A DNA stretch of 64,000 nt from Harmothoe impar (lineage: Eukaryota; Annelida; Polychaeta; Phyllodocida; Polynoidae), in assembly GCA_947462335.1 (NCBI GenBank), contig OX381704.1:26497955-26561954 (forward strand). The letters are read 5' to 3'. The first letter of the stretch is position 1, and each line of letters begins with the position of its first letter. The notes under the pieces were generated by a model. It did not search any database. It was not told the origin of the DNA and saw nothing but the letters and a program-made list of their open reading frames with translations. The translations under genes and the position numbers were made by a program. This document shows, piece after piece, positions 13,601 through 22,822 of the stretch.

Positions 13601-15404
13601 AACTCTGGCTACATAACTTCAATTTCTCACTAATTAAGTCGTATCATCAGTACCTCCATGTTACTATATTACTTTGTTTGTGTGTCAGGTGTGGGTAAGA
13701 ACACGGACATGCAGGAGTTGGTGGTGGTGGCTGGGACACGTGGCTCTGTGTATCTGGTACCCGACTACTTCTCACTGTGGAGGGTCAAAACAGCAATCAT
13801 GAAGAAGTGCAAACTGGGTAAGGAACAGAAATGTATTTCTGTTACTACTGTCATTACCGTTTTATTTAGATATGCAGCTGTCAATTTTTTGCTAGCTGTT
13901 CATGATAAACTTTAAGCGGTATAATATCATTGTTCTTGTATCTCTGGCATCACCATCTATTGTTACTTAACCTTGACATCCAACTGTCACCAGACTGCAG
14001 CGGTGCATGATATGTCTACATCTTTGATATGTCTATACTGTCATTACTGTCCATGGGGCATCTTATATATACTATCAGGATTACAATAAACTTAAATCCT
14101 TATCTAATTACCATTAGTTATTAATCAGATTTACAAGGATGTACTTGACAGCTATCTGTAGCAAATGAAAAGATTGTGAGGATGACTGCCATGGTCATTC
14201 TATTTTACAACTACACATTTACTATTGACAGCTCTATATTATCTATTTGATAGCTACATTGTGCACATTTACTATTGACATCACCCATATTATCTATTTG
14301 ACAGCCAACTGTCAGTACTGTCACTGGGTAGCGCCGACAGACCTGCAGGTTGACACCACCAGGGGTCTCTGTAAGGAGGAGGCGCTGGAGATCGTGTGGC
14401 AGATGTTCCCGCCACGCGGCACGGGCATCACACGCCAACCCCGCGAGCCGCACTTCATAGACTCTGCTGAGGAAATAGCCTACAGGAAGCGCACTCTGCG
14501 ACTTGTTGGTAGGTGATAAAGGCTTGTGGAAGTTCATACTGCACCTTATTGGTAGGAAATGCACTTGAGGCTACCAGAGATCCACATTAAGCCTTGGTGG
14601 TAGGTGGTATATCATACAGGAAGTCACACTGTGATTTCTTGGTATGTAAAATAGTTTGCAGAAAACGCACACTGCTGCATGTCGATATGTAGAATAGTCA
14701 GCGGTAAAACTGAATACATGTATGGAATGCATAACATATAATAGAATACAGGTTGTATTTTAACCTGCAATGACCAATGCGAGTAGTACATTGTGAAGGG
14801 AGTTTTAACATGGCTATTCTATTCACCTGATTAAATGAGTATCCGTCTGTCAACATATATGTTAATGTCTATAGGTATGCTATGGGATGTATCTATCGGG
14901 AATATACTTTAGGTGTCCCTCCCCGCTTCTCCATAACTTCTACAAAATTAATACACCCTAAAACAAGTAACACGTCTATTCCGCATATCTGGAGAATGGT
15001 AGTCAGAAGAATAAACCTTCTATTCCACGTTTATTAATAGGTTACCTTACACGTACAGCTAGGTTTTCTTATTGATGAACATGAATCAGAGTTAACTTCT
15101 ACATGTTTTAGATGAGAAAGAGGCCTTCTATTCCACCTCCCTGAGTTTCGCTATCAAGTCTAAGCTGGACAGGAATGGGTTCCAGCGGGCCCCAGCAGGT
15201 GGCAACACCGCCAGCGCCGGTGAGTCATCGTGGAAGGACTCTGTCGGGGCAGCACAACTGTACGTTAACAGGGAGAAGGAGAGGAAAAAAGTAGAGAAGG
15301 AGGAGAAAGAGAAGAAGGAGAAGAAGGAGAAGGAGAGGATAGCCAGGGCAGAGGAACAGGCCAAAAAGTTCAAGATCAACAAAAGAGGGGGTGCGAAGAG
15401 TTAA
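1610..15404 (+). CDS. IQ-motif and VWA-domain protein, 3' 15 exons (5' end outside window)
   Basis: Spliced gene assembled by open frame, splice consensus and matching phase. Exons: 1610-1848, 5514-5709, 7518-7818, 8240-8353, 10044-10139, 10443-10557, 11027-11174, 11410-11544, 12189-12281, 12498-12626, 12868-12938, 13204-13330, 13689-13817, 14305-14508, 15112-15404 (stop TAA). They join without a frame break into at least 795 residues. The first exon starts inside a codon after an acceptor, so exons upstream are missing. Visible domains: a low-complexity Thr/Asn/Pro segment with three 7-residue repeats (x-R-T-T-N/D-T-P, exon 3), an IQ motif (exon 6), a VWA domain with the MIDAS residues (exons 9-13), and a Lys/Glu-rich tail. 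IQ motifs bind calmodulin or EF-hand light chains and VWA domains bind protein ligands through a divalent metal. The IQ motif and charged tail suggest an intracellular protein, but the N-terminus is not visible. I do not recognise an orthologue. Exon boundaries are sequence-based, not transcript-based. Confidence 0.88.
2462..2575. repeat. Diverged duplicate module, copy A
   Basis: About 110 bp, including 'gatggtggtttggcttgcca' and 'gccatgaataacatgct', that match a second copy at 4443-4560. Both copies begin with one degenerate 37-bp minisatellite unit. The two modules therefore share the array and its 3' flank. Intronic in the IQ/VWA gene. Confidence 0.75.
2576..3374. other. Intron stretch without recognised feature
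   Basis: AT-rich intronic sequence between the first and second visible exons of the IQ/VWA gene. Short open frames on the + strand have no codon bias or motif that I can recognise. Nothing else seen. Confidence 0.6.
3375..3592. mobile_element. MITE with 15-bp TIRs (taccgtaaa..)
   Basis: A 218-bp element starts 'taccgtaaagcctcg' and ends with the inverted copy 'cgaggttttacggta' (one mismatch). Inside are two tandem half-units about 90 bp apart, each containing 'tgtataa', 'gctgatcct/ggtgatcct' and 'gcgatctg'. There is no coding capacity. I cannot assign a superfamily and no clear target-site duplication is visible. Confidence 0.8.
3878..4435. repeat. 37-bp minisatellite, block 2
   Basis: About 15 copies of the same 37-bp unit as block 1, more homogeneous than block 1. 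Three adjacent copies share the private variant 'cattgctatactac' (4218-4300), a sign of recent local duplication. Intronic. Confidence 0.95.
4443..4560. repeat. Diverged duplicate module, copy B
   Basis: Second copy of the module at 2462-2575. It again starts at the edge of a 37-bp array and ends 'gccatgaataacctgct'. Roughly three quarters of positions match by eye, with small indels. Confidence 0.75.
5684..6075. repeat. ~49-bp tandem array duplicating an exon end and its splice donor
   Basis: The last 26 bases of exon 5514-5709 plus its donor and about 23 intron bases are repeated six to seven times downstream. Copies of 'ttaacacag|gtaa' give further potential donors at 5806, 5860, 5909 and 5958, with a variant 'atgcag|gtaa' at 6008. 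Reading from the exon through the first donor meets a TAA at 5725-5727, so only the first donor keeps the frame open. Confidence 0.92.
6354..7204. mobile_element. Non-autonomous DNA element with ccagtaaacac termini
   Basis: An 851-bp intronic element with 11-bp terminal inverted repeats ('ccagtaaacac' and 'gtgtttactgg'). The subterminal parts carry many 'acgtagatctacgt'-like palindromes. A ~33-bp block around 'acgttaaggtttattt' occurs inverted near the right end, and 'ggtttgagattggtaa' occurs in direct orientation at both ends. There is no transposase frame. The 'cccagtaaa' start is shared with shorter repeats at 16551 and 27470. Confidence 0.75.
7358..7435 (+). CDS. Possible 78-nt cassette exon of the IQ/VWA gene (GC donor)
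   Basis: A good acceptor (pyrimidine tract then 'ttctaag') opens a frame continuous with exon 5514-5709 and encodes G-E-S-V-K-I-G-L-S-T-R-K.... No GT donor is available before an in-frame TGA at 7477-7479. A GC donor 'atag|gcaatg' at 7436 would give a 78-nt exon, 26 codons, that keeps phase 1 and splices into exon 7518 through an 82-nt intron. If it is skipped, the flanking exons still join in frame. It may be alternative, or chance. Confidence 0.35.
   Translation, partial: ESQSRLDSPPGKPLKPNSVQRLFRK
8630..8758. mobile_element. Decayed MITE related to the 62.7-kb element
   Basis: Contains 'gtgatgagaaaccacttttt' followed by 'cttgagtcgccta', matching the right part of the TTA-flanked element at 62732-62966. 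A 'ggtcactcaaa' near 8632 resembles its left end. Strongly diverged, in the intron after exon 8240-8353. Confidence 0.5.
8760..10043. other. Intron stretch without recognised feature
   Basis: Intron between exons 8240-8353 and 10044-10139. Some 'cacccatccatcc' short repeats lie at 8425 and 8875. No further coding exon or element is recognised on either strand. Confidence 0.6.
10443..10557 (+). CDS. Exon encoding the IQ motif (part of IQ/VWA gene)
   Basis: Translates as a helical, charged segment with L-V-L-Q-K-F-L-R-G-Y-I-Q-R-H-R-F. This fits the IQ consensus (I/L/V)QxxxRGxxx(R/K), here with LQ, RG and an Arg three residues after the Gly-Tyr-Ile-Gln stretch. IQ motifs bind calmodulin or related EF-hand proteins, often without calcium. 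The next exon (11027-11174) continues a basic helical region. The exon begins with the third base of a Gly codon and ends at a codon boundary. Confidence 0.85.
11580..12188. other. Intron stretch without recognised feature
   Basis: AT-rich intron upstream of the first VWA exon. No repeat or coding signal is recognised. A pyrimidine-rich run precedes the acceptor at 12188. Confidence 0.6.
12189..13817 (+). CDS. Five exons encoding the VWA domain (part of IQ/VWA gene)
   Basis: Exons 12189-12281, 12498-12626, 12868-12938, 13204-13330 and 13689-13817 encode one complete VWA fold of about 180 residues. Strand 1 and the MIDAS loop read I-I-F-I-V-D-C-S-A-S-V-G (DxSxS). The second MIDAS element is G-L-T-R-T-D-R-A-L (Thr). 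The third is G-V-L-I-T-D-G-K-S-D (Asp). The last exon holds a V-V-V-G-V-G-K strand and a G-T-R-G-S-V-Y segment typical of the end of the fold. All metal-coordinating positions are kept, so metal-dependent ligand binding is expected. The Cys inside DxSxS is unusual, as Ser is commoner there. Confidence 0.93.
13920..14304. other. Intron with short direct repeats
   Basis: Contains partial direct repeats of 'tttactattgaca' and 'attatctatttga' just before the acceptor at 14304. Possible slipped duplications near the branch site. Otherwise featureless. Confidence 0.5.
15112..15404 (+). CDS. Last exon, Lys/Glu-rich tail (part of IQ/VWA gene)
   Basis: Encodes 97 residues to the stop TAA at 15402-15404. 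The second half is a charged helix of alternating E-K/K-K-E blocks (about 15271-15390), probably a single alpha helix or coiled coil, ending K-R-G-G-A-K-S. Codon use is GC3-rich like the other exons, whereas the introns are AT-rich, which supports real coding. Confidence 0.88.
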
Positions 15405-15579
15405 ACACTGTTACACCATTAATATACTTGGAGCAGGAAAGGAAGCGTTTTGCAGAGGTTAGTCAGCAAGAGAAAGCTAGAGAACTATGTGAAATATTGA
15501 ATGATAAGTACCGGTATGATGATTTACAGTATGTAATGAACAGTGCAGAGATATATAAAAAGTGTTGCTACACATGAAA

Positions 15580-15585
15580 AATAAA
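15580..15585 (+). promoter_or_regulatory. Candidate polyadenylation signal of the IQ/VWA gene
   Basis: AATAAA 176 bases after the stop codon. A second AATAAA occurs near 15959. Confidence 0.6.
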
Positions 15586-15983
15586 TGTATACACTACTTC
15601 CCCGATAATATGTAGGAAAATGTCAATTTTGTGAGTTAGACACAGCTTAGGCATGTTCAGTTCTCCTGTTCTGCCATCGTCTACTATATACTACATAAGA
15701 CAGAGCATGGACGCTGTACTTTAAGTAGATCAAGAGGCGCACTTGGTAAATAACATAAATGATTCTTAGATGCAGTGAGCGATTAAATAGAAATGATGTA
15801 GATATATCTCAAGATATTCAGTGTTGAAATATTTCTTGATATAGAATAGAGGTTATCATTTTATAGCAAGTTTGTACAGAATGCTTAGACATATAATAAT
15901 TGAGATGTAGCGTACAGCAACTGTAAATATGTAGACCTACTGATCTTTGCAGAAATGATGAATAAAACGATTTCATTAAACAC

Positions 15984-16323
15984 CCACTCGTGCAGACTTC
16001 CACTTTTAGAGTATGTTCACTAGGGTCCAATGGTAAGACAAGTCAGCGCCTAGGTTGTAACGGTACTGCTAATGTGGTATGGTCACCAGTGTCCCCGTAG
16101 TGGGATGTCGCCATTTCGGTTAGACTCCTGATGTAGTATGGCGAAAAGAGGCTCCACTCGTGCAGACTTCCACTTTTAGAGTATGTTCACTAGGGTCCAA
16201 TGGTAAGACAAGTCAGCGCCTAGGTTGTAACGGTACTGCTAATGTGGTATGGTCATCAGTGTCCCCGTAGTGGGATGTCGCCATTTCGGTTAGACTCCTG
16301 ATGTAGTATGGCGAAAAGAGGCC
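15984..16323. repeat. Near-identical 170-bp tandem duplication
   Basis: Two adjacent 170-bp copies starting 'cactcgtgcagacttccac' and ending in 'ggcgaaaagaggc'. By eye they differ at only about one to two positions (caccag/catcag near 16087/16257). Non-coding. Very recent, or an assembly duplication. Confidence 0.92.
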
Positions 16324-16550
16324 CCTATAGGTGGAAGTATCACTACTTTGGCTGTACTCTACTCTCTATTTGTTATAAACTGTATTTCACTTATTAAAGG
16401 CATATTCTCGACTAGTGTTAGAGTTCAGGGTGATAGTGAGAGTAAGCCAATAGGATACAAGGTTTAATACCTGTGAAGCTTAACTCCTGTGTAGTTATTT
16501 TCTCTTGTCTTGAAGGAGCCGATTGACCTCTAAGTAGTCTTAACCAGTGC

Positions 16551-16690
16551 CTACCCAGTAAATAAAAAAAAACACGTTACACAACATTTATAACGTTATA
16601 TAACGTTTCTCTAAGGCTCATTACTATGGCATAACATTATATAAAGCTTTAACACGTTATTTTGGTGTAAGTTGACGTTTTTTTGATTTC
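16551..16690. mobile_element. Short MITE, aacgttatataacgtt family, copy 1
   Basis: Starts 'acccagtaaat', carries 'aacgttatataacgtttctc', then 'ggcataacattatata' and 'ttattttg'. The same order of motifs recurs at 27470-27600 and 54553-54700, so this is a dispersed family of about 130-150 bp. Confidence 0.7.
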
Positions 16691-17209
16691 CCATGATCTT
16701 AAAATAATCCTGTAGTGTATCAGTCTCGGGACCCGACTGTATACGCACGAGACCATAAGTACAGACCATATTTCAGGGTAATACCAACCAATCGGCGACC
16801 GACCTCATCCAGGATACAAATTCGTCCAGGCCTATTCAGGCCTAAACAGGGGAGTGGCAACCGGGGAGGGGCGGGAGAATCTCCCCTTTTTAACGAGCCT
16901 TAAAGAAGCTCAAACCAGCGATATACCTATACTATACTATACCCCATGCTCAAACCTAAAAGGTCAAGCCGAAGGGTCAAAAAGGTCTAAATTGGCCAAA
17001 ACTCCCCTTATTGTCCCCCTCTCCACTTGAACACTGCTTGCCGCGCCCCTGACTAAAACGCCCTTTAGAGGCAATTAAACAGGGACATCACTTGCCTAAA
17101 TATATAGGCCTAAAAAGAAATGGAAACTTCCATGGTAAAAACGGGGGCAAAATCTGTTTTAATGTTCTATTACCGGATTGAACTCTTTATACCACACAGC
17201 CCTAGTAGC
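16691..17209. other. Stretch without recognised feature
   Basis: No coding exon, inverted repeat or tandem repeat is recognised between the short MITE and the 17.2-kb element. Confidence 0.5.
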
Positions 17210-18361
17210 AAGCCCGCACGGGGCCAATTTGGTTTTAGCTCGGATTGGCTGTTTGAAGTCGGGCAAAACTGAGCTGGGTTTCATGTTGGGCAGATGGCTG
17301 GGCTGAAGTGTGGCCCCGATCGGGCTGCCCATTTTGGGCTCAGATCAGTTTCAAAGCGGGCTGCCCGATTTGGGCTCAGATCAGTTTCAAAGAGGGCTAC
17401 CCGCTTTGGGTTCATGTTGGCCAGATGACAGGAAACCCGTCCAAAACCCGTTCTGAGCCCAATTCGGGCAGCCCACTTGGGGCCACACCAAAACCCAGTG
17501 CCCTAAACCAACGGGCGCCCGTCGGTTAGCCCACTCCGGGCCGATGACGGCTGAGGTTGGGTTTGGACAGGGCAGCTGGTCTAATGGTTCTGATGATTGA
17601 CACCAGATGTCACGACTATACAATATCTAGAGTTTTCCAACAAAGCCAGATGAAATTGACATTATATAATAATACAATAAAATGTTAAAGTGATGTAGAG
17701 TAGGAAACAATAAATAGATGTTCTCACAGTTTGGAAATAAGATAGACTATATATTTGAATGATGAAAAGGAGGTTCTCTAAGCAGCTATCCAGTGTAAAC
17801 ACTAGTTCTGTGGCATTACAATCTTAATACAAGACTCATGTGCCCCATGTAGGTATGATCTATGGCTTTGAAGGCCAATGTGCACCATAGACACTTGTCT
17901 ATGCTGCATGTGGCTCAAACCTGATGATAATAGGCCTGCTTGATACTTCCATTATTGGGTAGGAAGAGTATGATTATGCCTTGGGCCGGGGCCTTGGGTT
18001 GATTAGCAGGACCTAGGATATCTGGTTCAACAAATACAAGAAATCATTGGAGAAAAATCCTTGGTCCAAAAACTGATCTGAGCCCGCTTTCAACCAGTCC
18101 AAAACCCGATCTGAACCCACTTTCAGCCCGTCCAAAAACCAATCTGAGCCCAAAGTGGGAAGCCCGTCCAAAAACTGATCTGAGCCCAAAGTGGGCTTCC
18201 CGTCCAAAACCCGATCTGCGCCCAACATGGGAAGCCAGCACGGGGCCAGACCAAAGCCCAGTGCCCTAAACCGACGGGAGCCCGTTGGTTAGCCCACTCC
18301 GGGCCAGACTTGCAAACACAGTCTGGCCCCATCCAGGGCCACAGTGTGTTTGCTACTAGGG
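17210..18361. mobile_element. 1.15-kb non-autonomous element, ccctagtagcaa termini
   Basis: Ends are 'ccctagtagcaa' and its exact inverse 'ttgctactaggg'. Both subterminal regions are rich in 'gggctcagatcagttt'-type repeats: direct on the left (17335-17410), inverted on the right (18070-18215). A block containing 'cagtgccctaaaccaacggg' occurs at 17490-17550 and again at 18255-18305. The centre is ordinary AT-rich DNA. No transposase frame. Apparent reading frames here are repeat translations. Confidence 0.78.
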
Positions 18362-20305
18362 AGTTCTGCACATTTACAATCTGTGAAAGAATTATTTGTT
18401 GTATTTGTAAATTATGCATACTAATTGTGAATCGGAAATGCGCACATACAAGGAGAAGCACTTGTATGCTCTGCTCCTCTTAGAGTTGTGTTTACCCCCC
18501 CCCCCCCCCCCCCACGCTCCCCTCACACACACACACATCCATCTAATCCCCCTTCCACCTCCTACAGCTCTCCGTCATGCTAGCCATTTTGTAAACAGCC
18601 AGAACGAGGCTGTTATCTGTCCTGTCGACACTCTCGTGTTTTCTCCTATGTTCTGCGATAATCTCTGACACCGTGCTCCAGCCCAGATCTACAAATCACG
18701 GCCTCCTCTAGCGTGTATACTCTCTTTCACCTGTCTGCCCTTCCCATGCTCCCCTGCGTTCCCTCCCATTTACATGGCTACTTCACCCTCCGATTCCCTA
18801 TATCTTCCCTATCCAAATTAAACCTCTGACCAAGCTCTGTCTCTTCTCGCACCAACATCTACCACATCTGCAGCAGAGGCAGTGACCAGATGCTTCGTCT
18901 AGACACGAATCCAACTGCATAAATGTACAGAGAGGTACTTTACTTTACCTCGCCACAGAATGTCCTTCCTCTGCTTTCCCCCTCCTCCTCTTTCCATTCC
19001 GTCTTCTGATCCCTTGCCTGTTCCCAACCTCTTCTCTCTCCTTCTCCTTTCTGGCTCATCCTCTCCTATCTGCCTTCCGTAATCTTACACTTGACTTCCC
19101 CTCTGCTCACCTGTTTCCCTGTGCTCTGACATACCTCCTCCGGGTATTCCCCATACATTCCAACATTCCCAGCTTTAGTACCTATGTATGTGACTTATGA
19201 GAAGGTCCAAGACATACAGATATCAGAGAAATGGGAGATCAGAGGGAGAGCTGTAGATACCAGATTGTAGGATGGATCGCTTCGAGTGGATCGGGATGTT
19301 ATATTTCCTGCGTGGTATGACAGTGTATATTATACCATGTATATAGTTGAATATAGAGAGATGTACTTAGTGCTGGTGCGGTTTCAAAATCATATACTGC
19401 TGCAAACATTCTTCATGATATAGCTACTCCCCTGTGTCACTGTGACCTTCGTAGTATATATCATTTACAGCAACAGATGAAAGAAGAAGGTGAAAGAAGA
19501 AGGAAGAGAAGAGTGAAAGAAGAAGGAAGAGAAGAATGAAGGAAGAAGGAAGAGAGGAGCACCACAGCATGAATAAAAGGACAAGCTGGAAGGTGACGAC
19601 CCTTGTCAAGACAACCTGTCTTAATAAGCACCCTGAGGGTGGGGCCCACCTGGCCCCGGCCTCCCTATGCACCTCTGCACTACTTAGGCCACACCCACTT
19701 CTCCCCTACTTAGGCCGCACTCAGACTCCAACTCAAGCTGAGCCCCAGGTCAACCACTAATGGCTCTGGGCGGCTCACATGGGGTTCAGCCAATCAGGAT
19801 GTGCCGACCTGGTCACGTGATGCTTCAAGACCAGCTGCCATCTTGTTAGGATGGCGGGTTACCATTCAAATTCATATAGGATTTAATTCCATATGTATTA
19901 CTGTTTATGATTTATATTAGCTGCATGACCAAAGCCCCCCCCCCCCCGCCCCCTTAATCGGCTAGTTCCTCTAATCACAGACTTGAATAGGATATTTATG
20001 TTTGTGCTCTAATAAAGAGAAAAATAAATATCACTTAAGACTTTTAGATTTTCCCTTTCTTTGGTTTGATGTATATAAATGTAATTTCCAGTAGATTGTA
20101 CAAGACCTGTGCTCGCTACACAACACAGATGACAGTTGGAAGGGTGCCGGGTATAGAAAGGAGGGGGTGACCAGGTGAAGATTAAAGACACTTAGAACAC
20201 ATTGGGCCTGCCATAAACTGCCGAAGGTCCTGAACCCGGCAGGTGGAGGGGGTTAGTGAGGTGGTGAAGGTCCTGAACCCAGGATGCGGCACCGGGGGTG
20301 GGGAG
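18362..20305. other. Gene-free stretch with pyrimidine-rich tract
   Basis: Has a run of about 17 C residues at 18497-18513, a strongly C/T-rich tract at about 18650-19145, a purine-rich 'gaagaaggaagag' repeat at 19478-19555 and a second C-run near 19937. No splice-supported exon on either strand. Confidence 0.6.
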
Positions 20306-20757
20306 TACAGTGGTCCAGGAGGGTCAAATCTTTTTGTAAATTTTGAAATTGCAAATTCACTTCAACTTGCAAAAAATCAACTTGAGTTGAAAGTGAAAAC
20401 TCTAACTTCAACCATTTACTGTCACCTGTCAACTGTCAAGTCAAGTAAAACAACTTTTGACTGCTATCTTTCAACACTATATTAAACCAAAAACAATGCA
20501 AATGTCAAAGTTGAAAGTGAAAACTCTAACTTCAGTCAGTTACTGTCAACTGTCAAGTGTCAATTCAAGAACAACAGCTTGTGACAGGTATCTTTGAGCA
20601 CTATAAGACACTCAATCTGTTCTATGAAATGCTTCAAAGGGTGCTAGACAGTGATTTGCATAGTGGAACGTGGGGTGGGACAGGGGGTGGAACAGGGGGT
20701 GGAACATGGGGTGGAACATGGGGTGGAACATGGGGTGGAATACAGGGTGGAACATTA

Positions 20758-21170
20758 GGCCAAAAAAAATAAAAGGTGTGTTTCAGGCAACCCGACCCTT
20801 GTTTCAAAAAAGGGCCGACCCTAGCATTTTTTTCCGATTTTAGAGAATTTTTTTTTTTTTTTGCCAAATATTCATATTTTTTCGGAAATTTTAGGAATTT
20901 TTTGGTCAGGAAGAACAGATTACATGCCTCATTAACTGTCCAGCCTTAGGAAATTGCTTATTAACAAGAATGTCCAATAATTTCATGATATTCCTAGTTA
21001 TAGTAAGAATTGGTGAGTTGTCTTGATGACCCGCGAGTCGATATGGCAGTCCGCGACTCATTCCAGATACCTCCCAACATTAAAAAAAAAAAAAAAAAAA
21101 AAAATCCGACCTACCTACCCTAAACTTTTTCACCATGTTGCCTGAAACACACCTTCTTTTTTTTTTGGCC
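20758..21170. mobile_element. Nested MITE with TTA target duplication (PIF/Harbinger-like)
   Basis: Inserted in the left arm of the palindromic element. Ends are 'ggccaaaaaaaa...' and '...ttttttttggcc', with matching inner blocks 'ggtgtgtttcaggcaac' and 'gttgcctgaaacacacc'. TTA occurs directly on both sides (20755-20757 and 21171-21173). 3-bp TTA/TAA duplications are the hallmark of PIF/Harbinger. A 20+ A-run lies at 21081-21103. Non-coding. Confidence 0.85.
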
Positions 21171-21230
21171 TTATCTGGAACACGAGGTAGAACACGAGAT
21201 GGAACATGGGGTCGAAAACCAGGATGACAC

Positions 21231-21780
21231 CGTGTTCCACCGTGTTCCACCGTGTTCCACCGTGTTCCACCGTGTTCCACCGTGTTCCACCGTGTTCCAC
21301 CGTGTTCCACCGTGTTCCACCGTGTTCCACCGTGTTCCACCGTGTTCCACCGTGTTCCACCGTGTTCCACCGTGTTCCACCGTGTTCCACCGTGTTCCAC
21401 CGTGTTCCACCGTGTTCCACCGTGTTCCACCGTGTTCCACCGTGTTCCACCGTGTTCCACCGTGTTCCACCGTGTTCCACCGTGTTCCACCGTGTTCCAC
21501 CGTGTTCCACCGTGTTCCACCGTGTTCCACCGTGTTCCACCGTGTTCCACACCGTGTTCCACACCGTGTTCCACACCGTGTTCCACACCGTGTTCCACCG
21601 TGTTCCACACCGTGTTCCACACCGTGTTCCACACCGTGTTCCACACCGTGTTCCACACCGTGTTCCACACCGTGTTCCACACCGTGCTCCACACCGTGTT
21701 CCACCGTGTTCCACCGTGTTCCAAGGTGTTCCACCGTGTTCCACCTCGTGTTCCACCTCGTGTTCCACCTCGTGTTCCAC
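21231..21780. repeat. 10-bp minisatellite (cgtgttccac), 32 perfect copies then 12-bp variants
   Basis: From 21231 to 21550 the unit 'cgtgttccac' is repeated 32 times without a single change. From 21551 a 12-bp variant 'accgtgttccac' alternates with the 10-bp unit, then 'ctcgtgttccac' copies to 21780. A 10-bp unit has a 30-bp coding period without stops, so long reading frames appear on both strands, but they are by-products of the repeat. Confidence 0.97.
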
Positions 21781-22406
21781 CCCAGTTTCCTCTCCAAGTT
21801 CCACTTCAAGTTATACCAGAAGATCCACTCCCAGTTCCATCCCAAGTTGCACTTTACTTCCACCCCAAGTTCCATCCCAAGTTCCATCCCAAGTTCCATC
21901 CCAGTGCAGCACACAAAGTGGCACACAGCATGGCACACAGCATAGCACACAGCACGGCAAACAACCTTTGAAGCATATCATAGGACACATGGAGTACACC
22001 ACAGTGCTAAAAGATACCTGTCACAAGCTGTTGTCCTTGAATTGACACTTGACAGCTGACAGCTTTCAACTTTGACATTTGCATTGTTATGGGTTTCATG
22101 TAGTGTTGAAAGATAGCAGTCACAAGTTGTTTAAGTTCACTTGACAGTTAACAGGTGACAGTGAATGGTTGAAGTTGGAGTTTTCACTTTCAACTCATGT
22201 TGTTTTTTTGCAAGTTGAAGTGGATTTGCAATTTCAATTTTACAACAAAATTTGACCCTCCTGGGCCACTGTAGTGGAGAGGGATTCCGGGGTTAGGGGC
22301 GAGGGGCGTCTGGGAGGTGGTCAGGCAGGAAGGGTTGGAGAGGCTGGGTGAGGAGGGCATGGTGGGAACGAGGATCAGCTATAATCAATACAGAATACCA
22401 GACAGC

Positions 22407-22814
22407 CCCGGGGGGGCCACTCCCTATCTTTTCTATAGTCACTATGTGTGAACATCACCTCAAATCTGGTACCCTTATCAAGGGGTGAAATTTCCAAAAA
22501 TCATGCCCTTTTCAAGGGAAGATTAGCAAGAAAACAGACCTAAATCACAGATGACCCTGAAAAATATACCCTTACTACGGGTGACCCTGAAAAAAAATCC
22601 CCTTCTCAACACTGACCAAGAAATATTATAGGAAAAAAAGTAAAAATTACCCTTTAAAGCTCTGAAAATGTACCCCTTTCTCCCAAAATTTGCTTAAAGA
22701 GCACCCCTTATCAAGGGCCCTCGCGGGCCCGTGCCTAGGACCCAAAAACGGACCCTTTCCCTTGGAATCGTGTTCACACATGGTATTCAAATCTGAGGGA
22801 GTGGCCCCCCCGGG
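22407..22814. mobile_element. MITE with cccgggggggccactc TIRs and 8-bp TSD
   Basis: 408-bp element. Ends are 'cccgggggggccactc' and 'gagtggcccccccggg', exact inverses. It is flanked by a perfect 8-bp direct repeat 'cagacagc' (22399-22406 and 22815-22822). Subterminal inverted blocks include 'actatgtgtgaacat' and 'gtgttcacacatggt'. No coding capacity. An 8-bp target duplication fits hAT-type transposition (inference). A diverged fragment of the same family lies at 36677-36860. Confidence 0.92.
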
Positions 22815-22822
22815 CAGACAGC

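Larger units (their letters stand above)
20308..22271. mobile_element. 2-kb palindromic element, Tc1/mariner-like ends (TA flanks)
   Basis: The two halves are inverted copies of each other. Left start 'cagtggtccaggagggtcaa' and right end 'ttgaccctcctgggccactg' lie between TA dinucleotides. Homology continues inward for about 450-500 bp per arm (blocks around 'caacttgcaaaaaa', 'gacaggtatcttt', 'gtgttgaaagatagcagtca'). No transposase remains. CAGTG ends and TA targets are typical of Tc1/mariner elements, and the family name is inference. It holds a nested MITE and an expanded 10-bp array. Confidence 0.85.

Noticed and set aside
21080..22045. Several overlapping reading frames of 210-280 residues on both strands
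   Set aside because: They are translations of the 10/12-bp minisatellite, which has no stop in any of the repeat's frames. Peptides are pure repeats without any domain.
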